Shown here one piece after another: positions 33,101 to 44,672 of a stretch of DNA of 64,000 bases; position 1 is the first letter of the stretch; the number at the start of each line of letters is the position of its first letter. This DNA comes from Branchiostoma lanceolatum (Eukaryota > Chordata > Leptocardii > Amphioxiformes > Branchiostomatidae): the NCBI RefSeq assembly GCF_035083965.1, contig NC_089732.1, positions 6,573,383 to 6,637,382 on the forward strand, given 5' to 3'. Position numbers and translations under genes: made by a program. Under the pieces are notes generated by a model. It saw nothing but the letters and a program-made list of their open reading frames with translations. It had not been told where the DNA came from and did no database searches.

Positions 33101-36100
33101 TGTACACAGGTTAGTAACTTCCATTTTTCCTCTTGATATCAGAAGCAAGAAGAATTAGATGCTAGCTTTTCTTTACAGGCTTAAGTCAAGTCAGTTGCTT
33201 AATCAGCTGCTGAATTGGCTGCTAGCTTCTGATTGGTCAAACAAAGGAAAAACAGGGACAAATGTAAATTGTTGGTACTACAGATGTATGCCTTCATTTT
33301 CTTTTTACTTTTGGCCTCCAAGACAAAAATACATAGTGTATGTGCTGTAAATGCATTTAATTTTAGGGGATTTTATTTCGTGTTAGGGAGGAAATGGCGT
33401 GTTCGCGGTGGTTTCAAGTTCGCGTTTGGAACAAAAATAGTGCTACAGTCATAGGGCAAAAAGTTTTACAGTTGTTCGTGCTGAAAGTTTACGGCAAAAA
33501 CCGTGAACATAAAACCCCCACAAACATTTCTGTATTTACAGTATTTCAATATCTGTTGTATTTAAGCAATTATAGATGTAATATCCATATCATATTTGGA
33601 TGTCATTGTTCATCACAGGTTTACTATGGCCACACCAACTATGTGTACTCTCTGGCCATGCTGCCCAACGGTCAGGACTTTGTGACATCAGGAGAAGACC
33701 GGACAGTCCGTGTGTGGAAGGGAGGGGAGTGTGTGCAGACCATCACCCTGCAGGCTCAGTCTGTTTGGTCGGTGGCATGTCTAAGTAATGGGGACATCGC
33801 TGTTGGAGCTAGGTATGTGTTAATGTTATACTAGTAGATTTATAGAATGCTGTTCTTGACTTTGACTATGTTTGTATTATGTACTCTTTTGTCCCTGCTC
33901 TCACTTTCTGAATTTGTCGACTACAGATGCCCACGGCTGTGTCAGGAACCCCTGCAGCAGTATAATCAAATACTGGATTATAATACATCATATTTTTTCA
34001 TTGTTAGATAGTGATGGACTTTCAACCATTTTATCTTTGTAATAAGGTGTGTGTGAGTGCAACAAACTCAGAATGGCAACACTGTTACTCAATTTTAGTG
34101 ACATAAAAAAAATGTACATACCAATGATCAAGTTAGACTTGCAGGTGACACTTTTTTTTGGTGGCTCTCCAGCAATGGAGGCATTTTTCCTCTCAGTTTT
34201 ATTCATTTTTTGTGTGTGGGTTGACTGAGGAAGACATAGAGTCAAGACTAACAATAAGGCATGTCGAGACCTAGATATTGAAATCAGATATTTCTTCCCT
34301 GGTAACACAGCGACAATGTGACCAGGGTGTTCACCTGTGCTCCGGAGAGGTACGCCAGTCCTGAGGAAATCAAAGAATTTGAAGAACAGGTGGCGTCTTC
34401 CACCATCCCTGCCAAGGCTGCGGCTGACATGGACGGCATTAATATTAATGAGCTGCCAGGCAAGGAGGACCTAGAGAATCCAGGTGGGTCAAATGTCATC
34501 TTCAAAACTGCCAAGATGTTTCCTTTGAGATGATACGAAAAAACTCAAAGTTGGTGTCACTTGTCATAGTTAGTTGCTGTTTTTTTTAACACAGAAAATT
34601 GCAGTTTTGTTTAAGACTGTTTTGAACAGTTGATGAAGAATCGTCCAAAAAATGGGAACTTTGTGACATGAAATTGATGAAAATGCATTTTTGTAGGCTT
34701 AAAATGACAGATTTAACAACGAAAATCAAAATATTGGATCTCAAAGAATTAGTGGGATGGAAAATAATTCAAAGCTGGAGACAGCCCTGGACATCATTTG
34801 ACATGTGCGTTATGTTCTCTCTACTGTTTAGGAACAAAAGAAGGGCAGACCAAGTTGGTGAGGTCTGGTATGACTGTTGAGGCTTACCAGTGGAGCGTGG
34901 CACAGCAGGAGTGGACCAAGATAGGAGACGTGGTGGGGTCAGACGAGGGTGCGGGGGGCACCGCCACCGGAGAAAAGGTCTGGTACGAGGGGAAGGTCAG
35001 TGGTTCAGAAGTTTTCTGTTCTATTTGTTAGCAGGAAGTTTTCTATATGCTACTTTATAACATTCACATTCAAGATATAAAGACAATTCAAACTCTACAA
35101 CTGGATAAGATTACTTTCAGACATTTTGATTGACATCCATCACTCTTCTTCAGTGTCACTAGAATGAACTGGTGATTTGATTCGTTCTTGCCATTTCATT
35201 CTAGTGACGCTGAAGACGAGTGATGGATGTCACTCGAAACGTCCGGAAGTAAATCTCCAAATTTTATCCAGTTATAGAGTTTGAATTGTCTATTGTTTAC
35301 CTGGATGTCAAACTTTCATAAACATATTCACATTCAAGGTTTCGGTCAATTATTTCCAACAACAATGGACTGGTATTTGTCCTATTCTAGCTTAGCTTCA
35401 CTCATCAGTCTTATCGCTTCTACACACACAATAGTCTGGCACTCATTTATCGAGAAACGTTGGCATTTGAATATTTGCCTAATATAGGCGAGACTTCTGG
35501 TTAACTCTGATCTCATATCAGGCATCCTTCCATCTTGTTCTCATAACGGCATGGTTATTAGGCATTCAACAGATTGATTCCTCTTAGTCTTACACTGCAT
35601 CTGGAAAATATTTAGTGCCCAAAATAATGCAGGACGTAAGGACCAAATGTTTCAATGGAGGCAGGAACCAAACTATTCTGCATAGAAGCGGACTGCAGCT
35701 AGATAAAAGGGATACCAGACTACAACAACATTATCAATATTCAATGTTTTTAAAAGCATTTTTCCTCTTCCTCTCCCTCCAGGAGTATGACCACGTGTTC
35801 ACAGTGGACCTCGGTGATGGCAGTCCCAAGCTGAAGCTACCCTACAACCTGGCGGATGATCCTTGGCTCGCAGCTCATAACTTCCTGGAGAAGAACGAGC
35901 TGAGCCAGCTGTACTTGGACCAGGTGGCCAAGTTCATCCTAGAGAACACCAAGGGGTTAACTGTCGAGCCTGCCCCAGGCGCACAACAGTATGCTGATCC
36001 TTTCACAGGTATGTGCTGTCATTGATCTTTTATTGTCAGTAAACAACACAGTAATGAAAGGCATACAACACCTTATCAGCTTTAGCTCCCTCTCAAAGCA

Positions 36101-39100
36101 AAACAACAGAAAAGACTAAATTCTACAGTAGGAGACTTTGCTGGCACACTGATATCGGATATGGATTGACCAATACAGACCATATGATTTATTTGGGTAC
36201 AGTCCAAGATATCAAGTTGTATTGAAAGACATACAATAACCCCATGTTCAGCTTTGGCCCCCTCTCAAAACAACAGAAACAACTTAATTCTACAGTAAGA
36301 CACTATACCCTGATATATTATCACAATGCGACATGCAGTGAGACAGTCATATATCTTGCAGCATCTTACCTAAGAAGTTGTCATGTTGTTATGGTTAAAG
36401 GTAAAGGTAGTCCCATTGCCTTTTTGAGGCCGTAGGGGTAGTGTGTTGTTATCCACTGTGTCTAGGGCACAGTGTTGGAAGGCAGAGCCTAACCCTCTCC
36501 TTCCACTGCCTTTTACCTCCCCAACCAAAATCTGATACTCATTTTACACCTGGGTGGAGTGAGGAAAGTTGTGGCATGATAGGGGATTTGAACCCAGGTC
36601 CTCTGGGTTCTTGGCCAAACACCCTAACCGTTACGCTAACACGATGCCACAATGTTGTTAATATCTTGCTTTCTTACACCTCAGGTGCGAACCGTTACGT
36701 CCCAGGGTCCGCTGCTCCCACTGATGTACCACAGCAAGGTCAGGGGTCAACACTGGGCAGTGACCCCTTAACAGGTCAGATACCTCATTTCAACAAAATG
36801 TATCTTCTATGTGTAGGTCATCTGTGCTTTCAACCAGAGCCTGAAAGTCATGTATACCATATCTCTGCTACATATCACAGAATGAATGTTGTGTTGAGTG
36901 CAGCTGTTTCAACCCAGGTTGTAGGTTGGATGGAAATGACAATAGAAATTAAATACAATTTGCAGTTCAAAGTCCACTGAACTACTTAAAACAACAAATA
37001 GTGCCATGTTTTTTGTTTTATTCATAAAATACATTGTTGTTTGTGACAGGAGGTGGTCGTTACATCCCATCCTACACTGCCAGGGACATGGAGGACAACC
37101 CCCCAGCCCAAGTGCCTCAGCCCACCAACCCCTACTTCCCCAGGGTCACCCCTCTGCTGTTTGAACAGGCCAATCCTGGGGCGATTGTAGGTCAGTAGTA
37201 CTTTTGTTTATTCAAACTTCTTCAAACTATTAAAAACGAACATAGCAGCACATCGACATCGTTCACATCCTGGGGCCATTGTAGGTCAGTAGTACATTTG
37301 TTTGTTCAAACTTCTTCAAACTTTTGTTAAAAACCAACATAGCAGCACATCGTACACATCCTAGGGCTATCGTAGGTCAGTAGTACATTTGTTTGTTCAA
37401 ACTTCTTCAAACTATTAAAAACCAACATAGCAGCACATGGTACACATCCTAGGGCTATCGTAGGTCAGTAGTACATTTGTTTATTCAAAGTTCTTCAAAC
37501 TTTTGTTAAAAACCAACATAGCAGCACATGGTACACACTGTAGGCAGTGCTGAATTGCATTGACTTTTTCACATGATAGATTAAAAAGCAAAACAGCATT
37601 ACACCAATGAAACTAACTAAGCCAGTTTTATATAGAATCCATGGAATCAAAAAGTTTCAACATATGTTTGTTAACTACAAGATTATTACATATACTGAAA
37701 ATTAATATAGAATGCAGTATCATTTTAAACATCCATGAAGGAATCTGTACCCTATATGCAACACAGCTACTCATATTCATCACCAAAAACAATGTTCTTA
37801 TTGTATTTAACTTGATGTGAGAAAGTTACTGTCCTTTCCCATACTATGTATTCTTACACATAGTCTGATGCTGATTTTACAATACTGTCAGTTTAAATAG
37901 ATTATATGAATGATCTTATAAATTTTCTGTAAAAGCAGCTACTTTGTCTTTTTTTCCAACATGAATATAAATATTGTCATTTCAGGGTATAGGAGATTCT
38001 TTTTACACAAACAGGTAATCTCACCTGCTAACGTTTCGGTGTCTGATCAGAGCTTCTGACTGGAGTACTGCTTCTCACCGCTATAAGTACTCCAGTCAGA
38101 AGCTCTGAAGAAGGTGTCTGACAGACACCGAAACCTTACCAGGTGAGATTACCTGGTTGTGTAAAAAGAATCTCCTATACCCTATATTCTACCAACCTAA
38201 TGAAATTATTTTCGGAAATATCGTCATTTCATTTTTTTTAATGTGTTTCCCTCTTGTGATTCCAGGTAAGATTAAGGAGTTCAACGGTAAAGTTCCAGCA
38301 GAACATCAACTGGATGAATCCGGTTTGGACCAGATCAACCAGCTTCTGGCAGTGACAACCAATCAGCAGCCAGGAGCTCCAACTGCCATGCAGATGAACA
38401 CGCTGTGGAAGATTCTGCAGTGGCCTAAAGGTAAACTACAGATTTGTTTGAGGATGAGGATATCTGTTCAACTGTTGGTGGTGTTAGCTGGACAAATTAG
38501 CAAAACTATATCACATTGTAGTTTAGATATGAGATTTATTGTTATGTTATGTTAACCGGGCCTGAAATTCATTTTTGGCCAGTGCACCTAACATAACAAA
38601 TATAGGTGCACAGAAAGAATTTTAGGTGCACAGCATAGAATAAAGTAAAATGCCAGCAACAAGAACATGCAAATACAAACCCTACTCCCTTTCTAAGAAT
38701 CCAATCTGTAATTCTATAGCTAACTTCATATTTTCAAACAAATGATGCATCAAACAAAGTAAAACAAAAGTTGTATTATTACTTTTTCATTTTCAAATGA
38801 GGTCCAAGTTTTATAGCCATATGTCAGGATTGGTTTTAACTTTAAAAAGGAATTCTAATTTCATTTGTTCTTACTTGATTCATATATCATGTTGTTATCT
38901 TGTCCACTCCAGAGGTTGTGTTCCCGGCGCTAGACGTACTTCGGCTGGCCCTCCGGCACTGTGACATCAACCAGCACTTCTGTAACTCCAAGGACGGCCC
39001 ACAATTCCTCACCCACCTCCAAACCTTCCTGTCACCTGACGCCCCACCAGCCAATCAGATGCTTGCCCTGCGTGCCGTGTGCAACATGTTTGCTCAGCCA

Positions 39101-39484
39101 GTGGGGAAAGGTCTCGCCATATCCCAGCACTCCAACATCCTGGCTACCACGGTAGACTGCAGCGCCAGCACCAATAAAAACGTCCGCATTGCCATGGCGA
39201 CAATCATTCTGAACTTTGCCGCTGTGATCCAAGATCCCGAGGACATTGAAGGAAAGTCCCAGTGTCTGTCTGCCGTAGCGACGCTCCTGGACGGAGAGAA
39301 GGAAAACGAGGCTTGTTTCCGTCTTCTCGTCGCGCTGGGTTCCTTAATGGTTGGTGACGACAACGCCATCGCGCTCGCTCGCTCGTTGGACTTATTGCCT
39401 GTTGTTGCCAGGAAAAGGGGAATCACAGAGGCGCCAAAAGTGGGAGAGTGTGCTAGATTTGTACACCAACTATTGGATGCATAG
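30193..39484 (+). CDS. PLAA: PLAA, phospholipase A2-activating protein (Doa1/Ufd3 homologue)
   Basis: PLAA is the animal homologue of yeast Doa1/Ufd3, a ubiquitin-binding cofactor of the p97/VCP ATPase. It acts in ubiquitin turnover, endosomal sorting and clearance of damaged lysosomes. Twelve exons with matching phases: 30193-30344, 30809-31002, 31526-31747, 33000-33109, 33619-33812, 34311-34483, 34832-34995, 35783-36008, 36685-36774, 37050-37190, 38266-38430 and 38913-39484. They give 800 residues (human 795). WD40 repeats fill about residues 1-290 (for example [20 protein letters not shown] and [10 protein letters not shown]). The PFU ubiquitin-binding domain is about 362-463 (EAYQWSV, then [17 protein letters not shown]). 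A linker carries DPFTG and DPLTG motifs with G-RY-P. The PUL domain, which binds p97, runs from about 536 to the end ([14 protein letters not shown]). The start ATG ([18 protein letters not shown]) aligns with the human N-terminus. No break was found. Confidence 0.97.
31977..32880. repeat. Composite dispersed repeat in PLAA intron 3
   Basis: It opens with the palindrome tatgtttcgccaacgaaacata, then a (ttctcc)n stretch (about 32024-32050) and gctgaaatttggtatgcagg. It ends in units of the minisatellite seen at 11998-12481 (atgctaatg-acgacctcatttgcataat). The lead-in to the units, ggtattacagaaagttatat, also matches 11980-12000. A transposon-like unit present at both loci is likely; class unknown. 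Confidence 0.55.
33344..33541. mobile_element. MITE, ctgtaaatgca family, in PLAA intron 4
   Basis: The ends ctgtaaatgcattt and acatttctgtatttacag are inverted, and the right end is followed by TA. The interior carries gtgttcgcggtggtttcaag and cataaaacccccacaaac. Confidence 0.65.
35082..35290. mobile_element. MITE (gacaattcaaactct ends) in PLAA intron 7
   Basis: gacaattcaaactctacaac (continuing tggataa) pairs with ttatccagttatagagtttg (continuing aattgtc), and the interior pairs again (gacatccatcactcttcttc with gaagacgagtgatggatgtc). It is an almost complete hairpin of 209 bp. A fragment with the same inner sequence (cttatccagttg) is at about 59650. Confidence 0.7.
36392..36651 (-). mobile_element. 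tRNA-derived SINE in PLAA intron 8
   Basis: Read on the minus strand it begins with a tRNA-like head: A box tagcgtaacggttagggtg and B box gggttcaaatcc. The body then has cctcactccacccaggtgta, as in the SINE at 45066-45496. The flanks atgttgtta (36383-36391 and 36652-36660) form a likely 9-bp duplication. Confidence 0.65.
37191..37530. repeat. Tandem repeat copying the PLAA exon 10 splice donor
   Basis: Four units of 88-94 bp begin gtcagtagtac at 37191, 37285, 37376 and 37464. Each ends in an acatcctggggc-attgtag-like segment that copies the last bases of PLAA exon 10 together with its 5' splice site. The intron therefore begins with the true donor followed by three duplicated donor-like sites. 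Confidence 0.75.
37985..38182. mobile_element. MITE (gggtataggagattc ends) in PLAA intron 10
   Basis: gggtataggagattcttttt (continuing acacaa) is complementary to the right end aaaaagaatctcctataccc. The interior hairpin pairs gcttctgactggagtac with gtactccagtcagaagc. About 198 bp, no coding content. Confidence 0.75.
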
Positions 39485-40225
39485 GAACAGAATTTAAGGA
39501 ATTTTGGCAAAAATGTATAAAGGAGATTTGGTAATGTTATGTACCTAGTTCCATAATTTACAGATCAATTCAGGATGGATATAAATCTCATATTGGCCCA
39601 GCTTCTTTTGAATCCTGTATTTTTCCTGTGTATTAAGAAAAACAAGTCAAATTTTCACATTCGTACATGTATGTATACAACTCGGTGTCAGCCAAAAACA
39701 TCCTCTGAATTCAAATGCCATTTGGATGGTTCAATGTATACAACCTTTAGAGAACTGTCTGGAATATTAAACTTTTGATGAAATACAGGGGAATTCGGAA
39801 TGACATAATATTTTATTTAAAAATTGCAGAAGTAAAGTTGTCTCCCAATATTCCTTCTCATTTCTACATATATACATACTGGTGATGTTAATTAAGAACA
39901 ATTAACTGATATAGAATCTGAAAAGGAGCTACTTGTATGTAATAGAAGGATAGTAGAATTCAGAATTGTACAAACAAAATTGGCCACTATGGGCATTCTG
40001 ACCTTAGAAAGAAATGTTATTCACGAAAATGTTGTTGAACAGGGCTATATGGCAAAAAAATACTGCTGGGTTTTTCTAAGAAATAAATGGTTATCAGAAA
40101 AATTGAGTGATTCTGTTTTTTCTTAATGAAATGATTACCTTAATCTAAATGCGGTAGCTGTACAAGCCTTAGCTATTTTTCTGCAGTGGGAAAAGTGTAT
40201 GTCACACATTCATACACACAGACAC
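39485..40225. other. PLAA 3' UTR and flank
   Basis: A+T-rich sequence with a consensus AATAAA at 40082-40087, about 600 bp beyond the stop codon. No further exon signal is visible. Confidence 0.45.
40082..40087 (+). terminator. Candidate polyadenylation signal of PLAA
   Basis: Consensus aataaa (ctaagaaataaatgg) downstream of the PLAA stop in an A+T-rich 3' UTR. No transcript data to confirm. Confidence 0.4.
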
Positions 40226-40554
40226 ATAGAGCTGTGTACCGGTACCGATACAGTACCGGGTACAATCAATTAGGTACAGGTCCAAAATACCTGAACCCTG
40301 GTGGACCGGTACTAATCGGGTCCCATTGTTTGACAGCCATACGTTCTACACTTGCGCCACACGACGCCACATTATATACTATACTCCAGCACATAAAACA
40401 CATTTGCAAGGCTCAAGTCAAATTTTCATCTGTGTTTTTATAAAAATAATACCTAGCACAATTGAATATTATGTTGTTACCAGATCAAACATGCTTTTGT
40501 ACTTATCGAAAATGTACCATTTTCTGAACCAGTAGTTTAGGTACAGGTTCAGGT

Positions 40555-40735
40555 CCGGACGTTCTGCTGCAGTACCAAGGTCACATACCAGGGGGCCCAA
40601 AATTGACCTTGGATTTTGGCTTCACAACACCCGCCCACATACCAAATATCATCGTAATCCATCATATCAAGAGGTTCTTGAGTTATGCTGTGAAACTACT
40701 GAGTCGGGAAACACACACAGACACACCCAAAACTA
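40555..40735. repeat. Dispersed repeat, left copy next to the decamer satellite
   Basis: The sequence from gttctgctgcagtaccaagg through cataccaaatatcatcgtaa to the acacacacagacacacccaa tail recurs almost unchanged at 41511-41705. The last bases, aaaactatatct, directly precede the satellite here and the catttttcatggag end in the other copy. Confidence 0.7.
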
Positions 40736-40740
40736 TATCT

Positions 40741-41120
40741 ACAAAAGTTTACAAAAGTTTACAAATGTTTACAAAAGTTTACAAATGTTTACAAAAGTTT
40801 ACAAAAGTTTACAAAAGTTTACAAAAGTTTACAAATGTTTACAAAAGTTTACAAAAGTTTACAAAAGTTTACAAAAGTTTACAAATGTTTACAAAAGTTT
40901 ACAAAAGTTTACAAATGTTTACAAAAGTTTACAAAAGTTTACAAATGTTTACAAAAGTTTACAAAAGTTTACAAATGTTTACAAAAGTTTACAAATGTTT
41001 ACAAAAGTTTACAAAAGTTTACAAAAATTTACAAAAGTTTACAAATGTTTACAAAAGTTTACTAAAGATTACAAAAGTTTACAAAAGTTTACAAAATTTT
41101 ACAAAAGTTAACAAAAGTTT
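40741..41120. repeat. Decamer satellite (acaaaagttt / acaaatgttt), about 38 units
   Basis: Thirty-eight consecutive 10-bp units, mostly acaaaagttt and acaaatgttt in an irregular mixture, with a few variants near the right end. The array contains no stop in the forward frames, so long but meaningless frames (such as repeats of KVYKSLQKFT) appear. Confidence 0.95.
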
Positions 41121-41510
41121 ATGCATTAGGAATTTATTTGCATAATTGGTATCTGTTGATGCTCCACTTTCCATGAACTACATATGTTACATGTATTTGA
41201 ATCTGATAATGGAAAACACTGCAAAAATAGATTTTCTTCATTAGCTATGCAAATTAATCCCAATCAGCATAATTTGCACATCATTGTGTATATCTCTATC
41301 TAAGCTACCTGCATACTAAATATCATGGAAATCCGTTGTTCCTTTGTTCAGTTATTCTCCTTAGAAGATTTTCACAAAAACGCCCCTGCAGTTCCAGAGG
41401 AAGCTGCTAGGGGGCCCAAACCTACACCACTTCTTTATTACATCACAAGCTATCTGCGACCCAAAAATCAAGACCACAGCACGTCCAGGTCAAAAGATAC
41501 AAACATTGCA

Positions 41511-41705
41511 GTTCTGCTGCAGTACCAAGGTCACATACCAGGGGCCCAAAAGGGACCTTGAATTTAGGCTTCACAACACCCGCCCACATACCAAATATCA
41601 TCGTAATCCATCAAGGGGCTCTTGAGTTATGCTTACTGGAGTGGTGCAGAAACACAAACAGACAGACAAACAGACAGACAGACAAACAGACACACTCAAA
41701 ACTAT
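41511..41705. repeat. Dispersed repeat, right copy, with (acag)-type microsatellite
   Basis: Second copy of the 40555-40735 repeat (gttctgctgcagtaccaagg, then tcacaacacccgcccacata). It ends in a CAGA/CAAA microsatellite (41648-41700). The microsatellite tail and conserved final aaaactatatctcc are typical of retroposon 3' ends, but I cannot name the family. Confidence 0.65.
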
Positions 41706-42323
41706 ATCTCCATTTTTCATGGAGATAAAAAGAGGTAGGGAAAATACCTTACTTACTAATAGACAATCTACGCAGTGATACAAACCTGCAAGATACTAAA
41801 GAGCTACGAAGGGCCATGGAGGACAAAGTAGTGTGGAGGAGGCTCTCTGGATTAGCGGGAGCGGGTATGTATTGACACACTAGGCTGTCAGTTTAAAAAT
41901 GAATATCATACCCAAGAAGTGCTATGCTTTGGGTCTGGAGCAGCCCTTTCTAAAATGTTAGTTTGTGGCAAGATATGATGCCTTATTCATTGCATTGGAT
42001 TTCTGCGCTACATCAGTAGGACTAGTGATGAAATATTTTTGTATGACACCAGTACAAAATAACGCAAAACATGTCACATACAAAATGCATTTTCCCGGCA
42101 AAACACCTATATGTATGTGAATTAGCAAGCAGCCTTATCTATGTGAATAAATTATGATAATGGTAGCAACCATACCATTCACCGTTGCACTGTTGAGCAG
42201 TCCAAACTCCTTAAAGTTGTTTCAAAGGAAATTGGATCCATTGATCGATAAACAGGCATAACTGGGAAACAAGTTATGCACTATAATTACCAATGTCCTG
42301 CCGTTGACTGACGACTGAGCATC

Positions 42324-42489
42324 TCATGCACTTCTTGTCTGACCACCAGTCTCCTGGACAGGCAGGGAGTCCTCATTCTCACACTCGAAGGCCTGTCCCG
42401 GGAAGGCCTCATTTCCTAAAGAACTGATGAAGAGATAACGTTTACCTTCACCAGGTAGAGCCTTGAACTGAAGCAGGATGACACTCCAG
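42324..42489 (-). CDS. Possible terminal exon of an unidentified gene
   Basis: On the minus strand a pyrimidine-rich acceptor (gttattcactcgtag) is followed by an open frame of 54 codons plus one leading base, ending at TGA (42326-42324). It contains LLQFKALPGEGKRYLFISS and NEAFPGQAFECENEDSLPVQ. The codon use and composition look protein-like, unlike the surroundings. I recognise no family and could not link it convincingly to other exons. Splice-like signals on the same strand at 44285-44300 and 44200-44220 could belong to the same gene. Confidence 0.3.
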
Positions 42490-42668
42490 CTACGAGTGAA
42501 TAACATAACAACAAAACCGTATTAGACCCGCCCCCTCCTTCTCTATCTAACGTTATACACACCACATTGTAATTAAAAAGGAAAATTAACGGTCATTATT
42601 GCTGCCGAGAAATACATGTCATGTCACCTGTCCTTGCTTCACAGCAATGCCCATGGCACGCGTAGTAT

Positions 42669-42854
42669 TAGGCTCTACCAGCCTCCGCGGGTCGCTGGGA
42701 AAATAGTAGAAATTGCCCAAATAGAGTCAATTGTATGAAGGGAGTCGGCTATGGAGAGAGGGTCAGACTGCGCCTGCGAATGTTACCCTCCATGGCCAAA
42801 GTCCCCCGGCAAATGTTCTCCCTATAGCCGGCGCGGTTAGTCTGGTAGAGACTA
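42669..42854. mobile_element. Mutator-like MITE (TSD gcgtagtat)
   Basis: It starts taggctctaccagcctccgc and ends agtctggtagagacta. Exact 9-bp duplications gcgtagtat sit at 42660-42668 and 42855-42863. The interior (aatagtagaaattgcccaaa, ggagtcggctatggagagag) is homologous to the element at 28746-28941. Confidence 0.85.
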
Positions 42855-42863
42855 GCGTAGTAT

Positions 42864-44354
42864 ACAGACTGACTACTCAGTTGGCCTCGGTGATCAGCAA
42901 AAATAATGGACGTTCACCCAGCTTTGTAACCCTTGACCCTTATTCCCAATTACATGTTTTATATTGAAATAATGTTGCAATATGAATGAATGATTTATTG
43001 CACAACAATTGCATCAGTGACAATGTATGGCAAATTACAGACAACATAGTTGTCAGTTATCGAAATCATCTACACCTGTCAATGAGGTCCTCTAGCGATT
43101 TGTATCATTTTTGCAGGTGAGGAAGTCAACCTTTTCCTGCAATGATATTTCTAACCGTAGAGGGGCGCTTTTGAACCATGTGTGTGGCAAAGCAACCTTG
43201 ATACTGATTGGTCTATTTCATTGCGACGAAAAGATATGTCCAATTAAGGAAAACACTTTTCGAATCTTTAAATGTTGTTATATTTTCATGTCATATTTGT
43301 TATATTTTCAAGGGCACATATTATTACATTCTAGAAGGAGATAACCCTGTATACAAGTACGTGGATATATCAAAGAATGTTTAGACCTTATAACTAGTAG
43401 TATAAGTGATACGTCAAGCTCAACAGGGATATCGATGTTGATTTAGGTTACTTCATTTGTCAACTAGTTTGTTTGAAGTTGAAGAAGACATTACGGAAGT
43501 CTCTGTATTTGTGCTGCGTCGATGAAAATTGTTGTTATTGAAGAGGAAGGAGAGCATTGATGAGAAGGAATATCCAGGTAAGAAAAGTTTCCTTCCTGCA
43601 GATCAACCACAGAGATGTTCCCAGAGTGACTGGGCTGTAGCTCAGCCACTTATTTTGAGACGAAAGAAGACGAAAAATTCCCGTACACGTCCGGCCAGCA
43701 AAGTAACCCCCCCCCCCCTCACCACCACCATCCGCAGCCACGCACATATGCGTGTCACTTAGGCCCAATCAACAACCAGTGAAGTCGCAAAGACACAGAC
43801 ATGTCGTAAGGTTTATCATGGCGTGAAAATATCATCTACAACCATACAAAGATAAAGCTTCTTCCTTCGAAACTATATTCTAAGCTCTGCAGTTATGCAA
43901 TAGAGAGGTCCATTGACTACAGCGGCTTCTTTCTGTCTAGTACTTAAGTGAAGCTGAGGTCTCCTACGCATGTAGTCTGAGTACATATACTTTGAAATAA
44001 ATGCACAGCTGGACACGGCTGCGCAGAATTTAGTTGTTCAATTGTCTGTGTTGAAGGATAGTCTCCATTCCTCTCCGCAAGAACGTGGGAGAAAACCCGA
44101 CCTACGTCATTTAATGACGCAGAGCACAAGGGCAGTGATACCTAAGAAGGGGTTTATAGAGGGTGTCTAGAGGAAAAAGAAGAGTGACATACATCCGAGC
44201 ATCTTCCAGCGGCTGCAAGAGAAGCATGTCAACAAAATCTTTTACTAGTAATTCTAGAAGCAACTTCTCTGCTGACTGATGAGCCCAACTTACCGTTAAA
44301 GATCGTCTGAATGATGCAGATTGAACAGGTAAACGATTTTTGCATCTCATATGA
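42864..44354. other. No gene recognised
   Basis: A 5'-UTR-like stretch ending in a good donor (tatccag|gtaagaaa at 43577) and a poly-C run at 43710-43718 are the only marks. Short minus-strand frames here show no family resemblance. Confidence 0.3.
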
Positions 44355-44451
44355 TCTCCAAGCAGATGTTGGGGTGCAAGACTGGAGCGTTTTCTGATAG
44401 TGCGTCTGTCAGAAAATGCTACAATCTTTCACCCGAAAATCTGCTTGGAGA
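44355..44451. mobile_element. MITE, tctccaagcagatgt family
   Basis: tctccaagcagatgttgggg pairs with the right end gaaaatctgcttggaga. The interior gcgttttctgatag pairs with ctgtcagaaaatgc. 97 bp hairpin. Confidence 0.65.
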
Positions 44452-44471
44452 GTGCACCTAATATTCTACAT

Positions 44472-44672
44472 TAGCCTCCACCAGGCCTTCCTACGGGGGG
44501 TACGGATCGTAGCTCTAGAATTCGGCAAACAAATGGAATAATCGGCTAGGAGAGTCAGTCCACGGGAAGGTTAACATTTCTCCCTCGGAGATATAGACGA
44601 AAATCTGTGGTGGTCAAACTCTCCTGGCAAATACTCTCCATACGGCCAGCGTTTTCAGTCTGGTAGAGACTT
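44472..44672. mobile_element. Mutator-like MITE (TSD attctacat/attccacat)
   Basis: It starts tagcctccaccaggccttcc and ends cagtctggtagagactt. The flanks attctacat (44463-44471) and attccacat (44673-44681) match at 8 of 9 positions. Its ends match those at 28746 and 42669, and it is the most diverged of that trio. Confidence 0.75.

Noticed and set aside
36550-36655. A functional tRNA gene
   Set aside because: A and B boxes are present, but they form the head of a SINE with body and flanking duplication and no proper cloverleaf was evident.
40603-41145. Long forward frames of repeated KVYKSLQKFT through the decamer array
   Set aside because: A 10-bp unit without stops gives open frames in all three phases; there is no unique sequence, start context or splice signal.
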